This document shows positions 34,772 to 43,229 of a stretch of DNA of 64,000 nt, piece by piece. The notes below the pieces were generated by a model. That model made no database searches, was not told where the DNA came from, and saw only the letters and a program-made list of their open reading frames with translations. Numbering within the stretch: position 1 is the first letter of the stretch; each line of letters begins with the position of its first letter. The stretch comes from PKWO01 sp036384915 (lineage in GTDB: Bacteria; Pseudomonadota; Gammaproteobacteria; Burkholderiales; Burkholderiaceae_D), in NCBI GenBank assembly GCA_036384915.1, contig DASVLJ010000027.1, positions 223,285-287,284 on the forward strand, written 5' to 3'. The translations under genes and the position numbers were made by a program.

Positions 34772-35239
34772 ATGATGGACGCAATAGTAGACCTGTTCTC
34801 CGAAGACCAATTTCGCTGCCCCGACAGCCTGGGCCACCTATTGACGCGTGCGCGCAACATGTTGGCCAAGTCGCTCGATGCAGCCCTGGCCGAATACGAC
34901 ATTACCCACACGCAGGGCAGCATCCTGTGGCTGCTCTCGTCGGGAAAAATTTCCACCGCCACCGATTTGGCGCGCGAACTCTATGTCGACGCCGCATCGA
35001 TGACACGCATGATAGACCGCCTGGAAAAACGCAAGTTGACCGTGCGCCTGCCACGCGGCGACGACCGGCGCGTGATCAATTTGCGCCTGACGCCGACCGG
35101 CCATGTGCTGGCGGAAAAGCTGCCCGGTTTGTATGCGGCGGCGATGAATCGGAGTTTTGCGGGTTTCACCATGGAGGAAGTGGCTGTGCTGCGCCGCTTG
35201 CTGGGCAAGTTGCTTGGCCTGCCTCCCACCGAACAATGA
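34772..35239 (+). CDS. MarR family transcriptional regulator
   Basis: A 155-residue winged-helix regulator heading the efflux operon. HTH segment GKISTATDLARELYVDAASMTRMIDRLEKRKL and the wing RLPRGDDRRVINLRLT are typical. Starts at ATG 34772 or 34775 (GAAG upstream). Its stop overlaps a possible start of the OMF gene, so it is coupled with the pump it likely represses. A CTTGCAAG palindrome at 34715-34722 is a possible operator core. Confidence 0.92.
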   Translation: MMDAIVDLFSEDQFRCPDSLGHLLTRARNMLAKSLDAALAEYDITHTQGSILWLLSSGKISTATDLARELYVDAASMTRMIDRLEKRKLTVRLPRGDDRRVINLRLTPTGHVLAEKLPGLYAAAMNRSFAGFTMEEVAVLRRLLGKLLGLPPTEQ

Positions 35240-35253
35240 AAGGGATGAACGAC

Positions 35254-36756
35254 ATGCGGATCGACTCTCCATTCCCCGGCATGCGGCGCGTCGGCCTGGC
35301 GGCAGCGTGCGCTGCGGCCGTGCTGCTCGCGGCTTGCGCCAATTACAGAGGGATTTCCAGTAGTGCCCACCTGGATGCACCGGGCGAATTCGCCTCGTCC
35401 ACCAGCCTGCCCGGCCAGGGCGGCAAGTGGCCATCGCAGAATTGGGCGGAAGACATCGGCGGCGCCTCCTTGCAGGACCTGGTGAACGAAGCCCTGGCCG
35501 GCAATCCGAACCTGCAAGCGGCGCAGGCGCGCGTCAATGCCGCACGTGCCATGCTTGACGCGGCGGGAGCGGCCAGGAAGCCCATCGTCGGCGCTTCGGC
35601 GTCGGACACCTACGAACGCTTTACGGAGTATGGCTTGATTCCGCCGCCGTTCGGCGGGCAATATTATTCCGATGTCGAACTCGGCTTGAATTTTTCTTAC
35701 GACTTCGATTTCTGGGGCAAGCACGATGCCGAGCTGCGTCAGGCCGTGTCGGACGAGAAGGCGGTCGAAGCCGAGCAATACAATGCGCGCTTGATGATCG
35801 CCACGGCCGTGGCGCGCACCTGGATCCAGCTCGCGCGCCAGTACGAGCAATTGGACATCGTGCAGCGCCAGCAGGCGGTCCGCGCGCAAGTCGACAAGCT
35901 GACGCAATTGCGCTTGAACGCCGGCCTCGATACGCAGGCCGAGAAGCAGACCACGATTCAGCAAACCGCGGCCCTGAAGAACGAGGAAACGCAATGGCAG
36001 GAAGCGATCGCGCTGTCGCGCAACCAGTTGGGCGCGCTGCTGGGCAAGGGCCCGGACCGCGGCTTGTCCATTCCCGCGCCCGTGCTGCCCGCTGCGTCCG
36101 CATCTGACTTGCCGGACAACCTGACGCTCGATTTGATCGGCCGCCGACCCGATATCGTCGCGGCGCGCTGGCGCGTCGAAGCCGCGCAGGGCGGCATCGC
36201 CGACGCGAAGGCGCAGTTCTATCCCAACGTGAACATCACGGCCTTCATCGGCCAATCGGCGCTGGCCTGGTCCGACATCCTGAAGCCCGGTGCACGCACG
36301 CTCGGCGTCGGCCCGGCGATCACGATGCCGGTGTTCGAGGGCGGACGCCTGCGCGCGCAGTTGAAGGGGCGCACGGCAGCCTACGACGGCGCCATCGCGA
36401 CCTATAACCAGGCACTCAACGATGCGCTGCACGACGTGGCCGATCAGGTGCAATCGGCGCACTACGCCAAGGTGCAAAGCGACAACCAGCACGTCGCCAC
36501 CGCCGCGGCCGAAGCGAACCTGAAACTGGCACGCCAGCGCGAACAGGTCGGCACGATCAACATGCTGCAGGTGCTGGGCACGGAGTCGGCCTGGCTCGCG
36601 CAGCGCAAGCTGCAGCTTGACATCGATGCGCGTCGCGCCGATTTGCGCGTCTCGCTGATCAAGGCCCTGGGCGGCGGCTTCGATGCCAATGCCGCCAGTC
36701 TGGCCGCACCCGCCAACTCTTCCACCAATACCAATAACGGGAAATCCGCATCATGA
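35254..36756 (+). CDS. Outer membrane efflux lipoprotein (NodT/OMF family)
   Basis: A 500-residue OMF protein with lipobox LLAAC (signal residues to about 27). Two OEP repeats are visible (NPNLQAAQARVNAARAML... and RRPDIVAARWRVEAAQGGIADAKAQFYP), with the conserved GVGPAITMPVFEGGRLRAQL. It forms the TolC-like exit duct for EmrAB. AAAGGG precedes ATG 35254 by about ten bases; ATG 35236, overlapping the marR stop, is the alternative. The stop overlaps emrA as ATGA. Confidence 0.92.
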   Translation: MRIDSPFPGMRRVGLAAACAAAVLLAACANYRGISSSAHLDAPGEFASSTSLPGQGGKWPSQNWAEDIGGASLQDLVNEALAGNPNLQAAQARVNAARAMLDAAGAARKPIVGASASDTYERFTEYGLIPPPFGGQYYSDVELGLNFSYDFDFWGKHDAELRQAVSDEKAVEAEQYNARLMIATAVARTWIQLARQYEQLDIVQRQQAVRAQVDKLTQLRLNAGLDTQAEKQTTIQQTAALKNEETQWQEAIALSRNQLGALLGKGPDRGLSIPAPVLPAASASDLPDNLTLDLIGRRPDIVAARWRVEAAQGGIADAKAQFYPNVNITAFIGQSALAWSDILKPGARTLGVGPAITMPVFEGGRLRAQLKGRTAAYDGAIATYNQALNDALHDVADQVQSAHYAKVQSDNQHVATAAAEANLKLARQREQVGTINMLQVLGTESAWLAQRKLQLDIDARRADLRVSLIKALGGGFDANAASLAAPANSSTNTNNGKSAS

Positions 36757-37946
36757 ACGCAACCACTGCAAACACGCCGGCAGCCGGCGGCAATCGCCGC
36801 GGCTTCCTGATCGGCTTCACCATCCTGCTCATTCTTGTGCTGCTCGGTTACGGCGCGTATTGGATGACGTTTCTGCGCCACTATGAATCGACCGACGATG
36901 CCTATGTTGCGGGCAACCTGGTGCAGGTTACGCCGCAAGTCGGCGGCACGGTGACGGCGATCAATGTCGACGACACCGACCTGGTGCAAGCCGGCAAGCC
37001 GCTGGTCGAGCTCGACCGCGCCGACGCCAAGGTGGCGCTGGATCAGGCCGAAGCGCAACTGGCGCAGACGGTGCGCGAAGTGCGCACCTACTACGTCAAC
37101 AACAGCACGCTCGAAGCCAACGTCAAGCTGCGTAGCGACGAAGTCGAACGCGCGGCGTCGGACTTGAAGCGGCGCCAGGAATTGGCCGGCACCGGCGCGG
37201 TCTCGAAGGAAGAGATCGAGCATGCCAAGACCGCCTTGCAATCGGCGCAATCGGCGCTCGAAGCCGCGCGTGAGCAATTGAATGCCAACCGCGTGCTGAC
37301 CGACCGCACCAACGTGGCCAACCACCCCAACGTGAAGCGCGCCGCCGCCAACGTGCAGGCGGCTTACCTCGCATATTCGCGCGCTTCCCTGCCGGCGCCG
37401 ATCACAGGCTATGTTGCACGCCGCTCGGTGCAGGTGGGTCAGCGCATCGCCCCCGGCACGCCCTTGCTTTCCATCGTGCCGCTGAACGCGCTCTGGGTCG
37501 ATGCCAACTTCAAGGAAGTACAGCTGGCGCACATGCGCATCGGCCAGCCGGTGGAAGTGCGCTCCGATATCTACGGCTCGGACGTGACCTTCCATGGCAA
37601 GGTGCTCGGCCTCTCGGCCGGCACGGGCGCGGCGTTTGCACTGCTGCCTTCGCAAAATGCTTCCGGCAACTGGATCAAGATCGTGCAACGCGTGCCGGTG
37701 CGTATCGCACTCGACCCCAAGGAACTGGAAGCGCATCCGTTGCGCATCGGGCTCTCGATGCAGATCAAGGTGGACGTGGCCAACGACACGGGCACCTCGC
37801 TGACGCAAAACGGCCCGGCGCGCGATACGCCCGCTTATGAAACCAAGGTATTCGACCAGGCCGACCGTGATGCCGCCGCCGTGATTTCGCGTATCGTCGC
37901 GGAAAACAGCGCCAAGGGCGACGGCAGCAAGGGCGAAGCGAAGTAA
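36753..37946 (+). CDS. emrA: EmrA-type membrane fusion protein
   Basis: A 397-residue periplasmic adaptor with an N-terminal transmembrane anchor (GFLIGFTILLILVLLGYGAYW). HYESTDDAYVAGNLVQVTPQ is the family signature; a long alpha-hairpin (about 90-205) is flanked by lipoyl half-motifs (VGGTVTAINVDDTDLVQAGKPL; APITGYVARRSVQVGQ). Links EmrB to the outer membrane lipoprotein. ATG overlaps the upstream stop. Confidence 0.94.
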   Translation: MNATTANTPAAGGNRRGFLIGFTILLILVLLGYGAYWMTFLRHYESTDDAYVAGNLVQVTPQVGGTVTAINVDDTDLVQAGKPLVELDRADAKVALDQAEAQLAQTVREVRTYYVNNSTLEANVKLRSDEVERAASDLKRRQELAGTGAVSKEEIEHAKTALQSAQSALEAAREQLNANRVLTDRTNVANHPNVKRAAANVQAAYLAYSRASLPAPITGYVARRSVQVGQRIAPGTPLLSIVPLNALWVDANFKEVQLAHMRIGQPVEVRSDIYGSDVTFHGKVLGLSAGTGAAFALLPSQNASGNWIKIVQRVPVRIALDPKELEAHPLRIGLSMQIKVDVANDTGTSLTQNGPARDTPAYETKVFDQADRDAAAVISRIVAENSAKGDGSKGEAK

Positions 37947-37973
37947 TCCTCATCCATTGAACATACTCCAATC

Positions 37974-39551
37974 ATGAGCGATTCCAATACCGCGCCGCCC
38001 AAGCCTTTGCCGCCCGCGCCGCCGCCGCCGCTGCAAGGCGGAGCGCTGGTGCTCGGCACGATAGCGCTGTCGCTGGCGGTGTTCATGAACGTGCTCGACT
38101 CGTCGATTGCCAACGTATCGATCCCGGCGATTTCGGGTGACCTGGGCGTGTCGACGCAGCAGGGCACCTGGGTCATCACTTCTTTCGCGGTGGCCAACGC
38201 GATTTCGGTACCCTTGACCGGCTGGCTCACCATGCGCGTAGGCCAGGTGCGGCTCTTCGTCAGCTCCATCATCCTGTTCGTGATTTCGTCGTGGATGTGC
38301 GGCATGGCGCCCAATATCTCGATGCTGATTGCGGCGCGCGTGATCCAGGGCGCGGTGGCAGGGCCGATGATCCCGCTGTCGCAGGCGCTGATCCTGGGCA
38401 GCTATCCGCCGGCCAAGAGCGGCATGGCGCTGGCGTTCTGGGGCATGACCACGCTGGTGGCCCCCATCATGGGACCGCTGCTGGGCGGCTGGATCTCGGA
38501 CAATTACACCTGGCCCTGGATTTTTTACATCAATATCCCGATCGGCATCTTCGCCGCCTGGGCCACTTGGGGCATCTACCACAAGCGCGAGTCGGCCATC
38601 ATCAAGCGGCCTATCGACAAGGTGGGGCTGGCGCTGATCGTGTTGTGGGTCGGTTCGCTGCAATTGATGCTGGACAAGGGCAAGGAACTCGACTGGTTCA
38701 ATTCGAGCGAGATCGTGGTGCTGGCCGGCCTGGCCATCGTCGGTTTCATTTACTTCGTGATCTGGGAATTGGGCGACAAGCATCCGGTGGTCGATTTGTC
38801 GCTGTTCAAGGGGCGCAATTTCTCCGGAGGCGTGGTGGCGATTTCGGTGGCTTACGGACTGTTCTTCGGCAACCTGGTGATCTTGCCGCTGTGGCTGCAG
38901 ACCACGCTGGGCTATACCGCGACCGAGGCGGGCAAGGTGATGGCGCCGGTGGGCGTGCTGGCCGTGATCCTGTCGCCCATCGTGGGCAAGCTCCTGCCCA
39001 AGATCGATGCGCGCCTGGTCGCCACCACGGCCTTCCTGATTTTCGCGACGGTGTTTTACCTGCGCTCGCGCTTCACGGTGGAAGTCGACGTGCCCACGCT
39101 GATGGTGCCGACCGTGATCCAGGGCGCGGCGATGGCGATGTTCTTCATTCCGCTGACCTCCATCATCCTGTCGGGCTTGCCGCCGGACAGGATTCCGGCG
39201 GCGGCTGGTTTGTCCAACTTCGTGCGTATCATGTTCGGCGGTATCGGCACCTCGGTGGCCACGACGATCTGGGAAAACCGCACCACGCTGCACCATGCGC
39301 GGCTGGCCGAGCATAGCGGCGTGCTCAACCCGGCCTTCGGCCAGGCGGTGCAGAGCCTCGGCGCGCAAGGTGTGCCCGAATCCGGAGCCTGGGCCGTGAT
39401 CGACCGAACCATCAGCCAATCGTCCGCGACTTCGGCCGCGACCGATATCTTCTGGATTTCCGCCGTGCTGTTCGTCGGCTTGATTTCGCTGTTGTGGATG
39501 ACCAAGCCGGTCAGGTCTTCGGCGCCGGTTGACGCGGGCGGGGCGCACTGA
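37974..39551 (+). CDS. emrB: EmrB-type DHA2 multidrug MFS transporter
   Basis: A 525-residue transporter with fourteen predicted helices. DHA2 features: FMNVLDSSIANVSIPAISGDL in helix 1, QGTWVITSFAVANAISVPLTGWL, and PMIPLSQALILGSYPPAKSG. Proton-driven export of hydrophobic drugs is the known role. Last gene of the marR-OMF-emrA-emrB operon; an inverted repeat element follows after 12 bases. Confidence 0.94.
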   Translation: MSDSNTAPPKPLPPAPPPPLQGGALVLGTIALSLAVFMNVLDSSIANVSIPAISGDLGVSTQQGTWVITSFAVANAISVPLTGWLTMRVGQVRLFVSSIILFVISSWMCGMAPNISMLIAARVIQGAVAGPMIPLSQALILGSYPPAKSGMALAFWGMTTLVAPIMGPLLGGWISDNYTWPWIFYINIPIGIFAAWATWGIYHKRESAIIKRPIDKVGLALIVLWVGSLQLMLDKGKELDWFNSSEIVVLAGLAIVGFIYFVIWELGDKHPVVDLSLFKGRNFSGGVVAISVAYGLFFGNLVILPLWLQTTLGYTATEAGKVMAPVGVLAVILSPIVGKLLPKIDARLVATTAFLIFATVFYLRSRFTVEVDVPTLMVPTVIQGAAMAMFFIPLTSIILSGLPPDRIPAAAGLSNFVRIMFGGIGTSVATTIWENRTTLHHARLAEHSGVLNPAFGQAVQSLGAQGVPESGAWAVIDRTISQSSATSAATDIFWISAVLFVGLISLLWMTKPVRSSAPVDAGGAH

Positions 39552-39563
39552 GCGAGATATTTT

Positions 39564-39687
39564 GTAGGTTGGTGCCGAGCGACGCGAAGCCCAACGTGGA
39601 CCGGCCCAACGTCGGTAGGTTGCGCTTTCGCATGCGTTGATTCAAGGCGCGGATGTTGGGCTTCGCTTACGCCCAGCGCCAACCTAC
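39564..39687. repeat. Long inverted repeat element between convergent emrB and usp genes
   Basis: Left arm 39564-39595 begins GTAGGTTGGTGCCGAGCG and ends GCGAAGCCCAAC; right arm 39655-39687 is its imperfect inverse (GTTGGGCTTCGCTTACG to CAGCGCCAACCTAC). The 59-base centre repeats the CCCAACGTCGGTAGGTTG theme. Similar GTAGGTTGG...GAAGCCCAAC elements are widely dispersed in proteobacterial genomes. It could end transcription from both sides. Confidence 0.75.
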
Positions 39688-39699
39688 TGCTTCAAGTGC

Positions 39700-40134
39700 T
39701 TAATCGGCATCCGCTGCAAGCAAGACATTGCAGCGGATCTTCTCCACCAGCAGCGTGTCTTTGGAACCGCGCCACCAGCGCTGCGCCAAGGGCTTGCTGC
39801 GCGAATGGCCGACGATGACGAGCTCGATGCCGAGCTTTTCCACCAGATCGGCGATGACGGCGACCGGTTCGCCGGCGCAGACGTGGTCGATTACGTGCAA
39901 GCCGGCTGCGGCCAGGATGGCGTGGTTGGCGTTGATTTCGCTGTCTATCTTGCCCTTTTCCGCCGCCAGCATGGCTTCGCAGACGTGTTCACCGGCCATC
40001 AGGTAGGTGCCCACATTCATGATGCCGACCAGATGCACTTCGGCTTCCGGCCCCGGCGCCAGGCGGATGCAGGCCTGTAGCGCGGCGCGGCTTTCACGCG
40101 ACTCGTTGTAGGCGACGAGAATTTTCTGGAACAT
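39700..40134 (-). CDS. Universal stress protein (UspA family)
   Basis: A 144-residue single-domain UspA protein. N-terminal MFQKILVAYNESRESRAALQA and the loop LVIVGHSRSKPLAQRWWRGSKDTLLVEKIRCNVLLA correspond to the ATP-type Usp fold; the GxxGxR/S...GS loop is present in the variant HSRSKPLAQRWWRGS. Cytosolic. Expression is likely stress-controlled; repeat sites lie upstream. Confidence 0.9.
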   Translation of the reverse strand: MFQKILVAYNESRESRAALQACIRLAPGPEAEVHLVGIMNVGTYLMAGEHVCEAMLAAEKGKIDSEINANHAILAAAGLHVIDHVCAGEPVAVIADLVEKLGIELVIVGHSRSKPLAQRWWRGSKDTLLVEKIRCNVLLAADAD

Positions 40135-40374
40135 GGCAAGCCCTCATACAGTGGCGCGATAAATTCATTATGCGGGAGCTTGGTGGAAACTACCAGACCG
40201 CCTATGAGCTATTGCCACATTTCCACTGTGAATATCGGCTATTGCCAGAATAAAGTATCTGAATTTGATGCGACGCAGTATTCTGCACCTGTCTCCTCCA
40301 ATATTCATTCATGAACATTGGACCTGGCCCGCAGTTTTCGGACTGCGGGTATTTTTTTGTCTGGTGGCGGCCCT
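40135..40374. other. Gene-free region upstream of usp, with 10-bp direct repeats
   Basis: GCTATTGCCA occurs at 40208-40217 and 40238-40247, exactly 30 bp apart (about three helical turns), which suits a regulator contacting one face of the DNA. Further right the region ends in an orphan plus-strand terminator. No plus-strand gene is visible. Confidence 0.5.
40328..40358 (+). terminator. Orphan plus-strand intrinsic terminator
   Basis: CCCGCAG / CTGCGGG stem with an eight-base loop and seven T residues. It points rightward, but both flanking genes are on the minus strand, so it may end an unannotated small RNA starting in 40135-40320. Confidence 0.8.
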
Positions 40375-40719
40375 TCAGCCGTGCACCGCACGCGAATCCG
40401 CAGGCGCTTCGTCGCGCGGGTTCATGCCATAACGCCGTATCACCTGCGCTACGTTCAACGAATAATCGGCAAAGATTTCATTGCGTCCGCGCGCCTGCGT
40501 CAGGCGGTGCCCTTCCTGATTGCGCCATTGTTTGACTGCTTCCTCGTCGCGCCAATACGACAGCGAGAGCAGTTTGCCTGGATTGCCCAGGCTCTGGAAA
40601 CGTTCGATCGAGATGAAGCCGTCGATCTTTTCCAGAATCGGTTTCAGGCGTGCGGCCGCATCGAGATAGTCTTGCTGCCTGCCTTCGTGCGGAACGACTT
40701 CGAAGATGACGGCGATCAT
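40375..40719 (-). CDS. Antibiotic biosynthesis monooxygenase (ABM) domain protein
   Basis: A 114-residue ferredoxin-like-fold protein starting at ATG 40719, which overlaps the upstream stop as ATGA. Segments MIAVIFEVVPHEGRQQDYLD, GFISIERFQSLGNPGKLLSLSYWRDEEAV and RGRNEIFADYSLNVAQVIR are ABM-like; the catalytic role of such proteins is often heme or quinone related but not known here. Paired with a NIPSNAP-like gene. Confidence 0.85.
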   Translation of the reverse strand: MIAVIFEVVPHEGRQQDYLDAAARLKPILEKIDGFISIERFQSLGNPGKLLSLSYWRDEEAVKQWRNQEGHRLTQARGRNEIFADYSLNVAQVIRRYGMNPRDEAPADSRAVHG

Positions 40720-41051
40720 GCTGCCTCCCGCGGCGGTATGCAAAACGTCTGGTCGATATTTTCCACGAAACTGCGCTCTTCGCGCAGGATGAAGCGTTTT
40801 TGCTGCGCCATGAGAAAGTTGGCACGGCCTTCCTCATCGGTTTTGAGGCGTGCGCGGTAGGCTTCGTAGGAAGCCAGGCTGTCGAAGGCGATCAAGCCCC
40901 AGGCGATGTCGTTGCTGCCTTCGTGCGGCAGAAAATAGCCCAGCAAATGCCCGCCGCAGCGCGGGATGATGCGGCCCCAGTTTTCCGCGTATTCGCGGAA
41001 GGCCTCACGTTGGAATGCATCGATCTGATAGCGGATGAGGCAGGTGATCAT
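40716..41051 (-). CDS. NIPSNAP family protein
   Basis: A 111-residue dimeric alpha-beta barrel-type protein, start ATG 41051 (GGAGCC upstream). MITCLIRYQIDAFQREAFREYAENWGRIIPRCGGHLLGYFLPHEGSNDIAWGLIAF spans the conserved region; FLMAQQKRFILREERSF follows. Function unknown. First gene of a two-gene unit divergent from the exported protein at 41157. Confidence 0.85.
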   Translation of the reverse strand: MITCLIRYQIDAFQREAFREYAENWGRIIPRCGGHLLGYFLPHEGSNDIAWGLIAFDSLASYEAYRARLKTDEEGRANFLMAQQKRFILREERSFVENIDQTFCIPPREAA

Positions 41052-41102
41052 GGCGGCTCCTGTTGGTGGGTGATGCATGCAGTGTATGGATTGCTACACG
41101 CT

Positions 41103-41128
41103 AATGCTTCGTCTAAGATCGAAGCATT
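41103..41128. promoter_or_regulatory. Perfect 9-bp inverted repeat (operator candidate)
   Basis: AATGCTTCG (41103-41111), spacer TCTAAGAT, CGAAGCATT (41120-41128), lying between divergent genes and immediately followed by TTGACA (41130-41135). It looks like a dimeric repressor site or a leader hairpin. Confidence 0.55.
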
Positions 41129-41156
41129 ATTGACAACAGTTGCTAAAAGGTCAGGA

Positions 41157-42794
41157 ATGATAAGAACAGGGTGGTTCGCTGTGGGGATGGTGTTTGCCGG
41201 CGGCGCGCTTGCGCAAGGGTTTCCGGTCAAGGATGCGCTGCAGGATGGTTCGTTGGGCTTGTTTCGGGCGCAGGATTTTCGGACTGCGCGCGGCAATTGC
41301 AATTGCGGGAAACTCAAGCAGGGCATGTGGTATTTCCAGGACGACCTGGTGGCCTTGCCCAAGGATGGCGTACCGCAATCGTCTTATTCCACTTCACTGG
41401 ATAACCTTGCCGACATCAGGCAATGGTCGGCCACGCCCGAGGCGCAGAAGCTGACTTATCCCTCGCTGCTTTGGCTTGGCTCGCCGCAAGTGGCCGATGG
41501 CGTGAGCTTGAGCGCGGACGGCAAGCAGCTCAAGACGGCGGATGGCAATACGCTGGACTTCCGCGTCGTGCCCAAGATATCGAGCAACCGTTCGTATTAC
41601 AACGAGGCCTCGGTGGCATATTTCGCCAATCGGGCACTGCGGCTGCGCGGCAAGGTGGAGGACAATGGCGGCAAGCCGGCTTTCGTCGCACGCACGATAT
41701 GGCCCGACGATTTCGATATCGATGCCGCCAGGCTCGCGCTCGCTCCGCCCGAGGGTGCCCAAGCCCTGACTGAATTCGTGCAAGCGGAGCATGGTGGTGC
41801 GAATAGCGCGTTCACCACGCGCTTGCTATGGGAGCGCAATCCTGGGCAGCCGCGGCAATGGCAGGGCAAGGCCGTGCTCGGCGTGATGTTGAATGGCGCG
41901 CAGGGCGACGACGACGAGGCTTATGGCGGCCACTTTGCCATCGCCACAGGCAAGTTCGATGCGAGCGGCGATTGGTCGAACTGGATCGTCAATAATTTCT
42001 ATAATCTCGACTCGTTCAGCGAGAAGGGCATCGTCGCGGCGTCGGTGCCGATGGACAATTACCTGATGGACTTGAACAGCGGCCAGCAATACTACCGGCC
42101 ATCCTACATGCTCGTGGCCGTGCTGAACGACGCGCGCACGGCGGTGGCTTACCAGGGGGCGGTCGAACGCGCCTACAACCATTTCTATCGCCACGATTTC
42201 ACTTACCAGCACGCGGCGGCCAATTGCGCCGGCATCAGCCTCGACGTGTTCAAGGCGCTGGGCTGGAACATCCCGGAACGCGGACCTTCGAGCTGGGTCA
42301 AGGCGGTCGCGGCTTACTTTTACCTCTCCGCCAAGGATGGCAGCCTCGAGAGCGGGCGCAAGATCTACGATTACCTGACCGAGGAAACCACGCACCTGCT
42401 GCCGGCCGTGGCTTTCGATGCGGCCGGGCAGGACTTGCTTGGGCTGGTGAGCGGCCACGCGACACGCCAGCTCGACAGTTTCGAGAAGCAATTACAGCGC
42501 GACGTGGAAGCAATCTACGTGGTGCGCATACCGCAGGTACCGTCTTCGCGCGCCTTCGGCTCCAACCCGGTGTTTTCCTTCGGCGAATACATGGACCGCG
42601 CGCCGGCCGATCACGCGCAGTGGAAGATCGTGCCGGTCGATGCGCGGCCTTTTCCGCAAGAGTTGCGCGATGGGCGCGCACTGGTGCAGCCGCACAAATC
42701 TCCCGTGCCTTTGCCGATCGCCCTCATCGTGATCGCGATTGTTGTTGCCGCGTCACTGGCCGGCAGGGCGCTGTATCGAAAACGCAAGCAGTAA
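41157..42794 (+). CDS. Exported, C-terminally membrane-anchored protein of unknown function
   Basis: A 545-residue protein starting at ATG 41157 with AAAAGG six bases upstream; the frame is open leftward but that part overlaps the opposite-strand gene. N-terminal signal peptide (cleavage near ALA-QGF, residue 20) and a C-terminal helix (about 520-538, PIALIVIAIVVAASLAGRAL) followed by RKRKQ. GGHFAIATG (His about 259) precedes ANCAGISLDVFKALGW (Cys about 356), the His-then-Cys order of circularly permuted papain-like/NlpC folds. A CNCGKLKQGMWYFQDDLV segment lies near the N-terminus. I do not recognise the family; a cysteine hydrolase role is inference. Confidence 0.75.
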   Translation: MIRTGWFAVGMVFAGGALAQGFPVKDALQDGSLGLFRAQDFRTARGNCNCGKLKQGMWYFQDDLVALPKDGVPQSSYSTSLDNLADIRQWSATPEAQKLTYPSLLWLGSPQVADGVSLSADGKQLKTADGNTLDFRVVPKISSNRSYYNEASVAYFANRALRLRGKVEDNGGKPAFVARTIWPDDFDIDAARLALAPPEGAQALTEFVQAEHGGANSAFTTRLLWERNPGQPRQWQGKAVLGVMLNGAQGDDDEAYGGHFAIATGKFDASGDWSNWIVNNFYNLDSFSEKGIVAASVPMDNYLMDLNSGQQYYRPSYMLVAVLNDARTAVAYQGAVERAYNHFYRHDFTYQHAAANCAGISLDVFKALGWNIPERGPSSWVKAVAAYFYLSAKDGSLESGRKIYDYLTEETTHLLPAVAFDAAGQDLLGLVSGHATRQLDSFEKQLQRDVEAIYVVRIPQVPSSRAFGSNPVFSFGEYMDRAPADHAQWKIVPVDARPFPQELRDGRALVQPHKSPVPLPIALIVIAIVVAASLAGRALYRKRKQ

Positions 42795-43229
42795 GCCGCC
42801 CTGCTGCCGCCTTCTCTTGTCGCTATCGATCCGGGATTACCGGCTTGCTCCTGGTGCAAGCACAGATAATGTCGTTTCGACAAGCAAAAAATGTTATTCA
42901 AGTGTAAATTGTCTGTTATGCACGACTGCTCTTGTTAATTTGCAAGAATTAACAGTTGGACATCGAACTGTCATATAAACTAGCGATGACCTATTCCCGC
43001 TTTGGGGAATAGCTGTCACGAGCTGGGTCGAATCCGTGCGTTTCACCAAGGAACGCGTAGTGAGCGCTCAGGTCGAACCATCGAAATGTCGAATTTCGAG
43101 CATAATGAGATTTCACATTTCCAATCGGAAATGGCGGATATGGAAGTTGCAGGTATACCTACCAGGGAGGCGGCCGGACCTAGCGGCTGCTTCGGCAGCA
43201 AGCGTGTGGCGCCGGCGGTTTGCGGCGCC
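42795..43229. other. Upstream region of the FimV-like gene with three dyads
   Basis: AT-rich region with TGTTAATT/AATTAACA (42933-42954), ACAGTT/AACTGT (42952-42971) and CTATTCCC/GGGAATAG (42991-43012). TTAACA (42949) with CATATA or TATAAA (42972-42979) is a possible promoter, which would put the third hairpin at the very 5' end of the mRNA. The FimV frame is open from 43002, so part of this region may be coding. Confidence 0.5.

Noticed and set aside
37950..39548. 532-codon minus-strand open frame
   Set aside because: Antisense to emrB with His/Arg-rich shadow composition.
40260..40320. tRNA or tmRNA 3' end ending in TCTCCTCCA
   Set aside because: No TTCRANNC T-loop, no matching acceptor 5' strand and no cloverleaf can be drawn.
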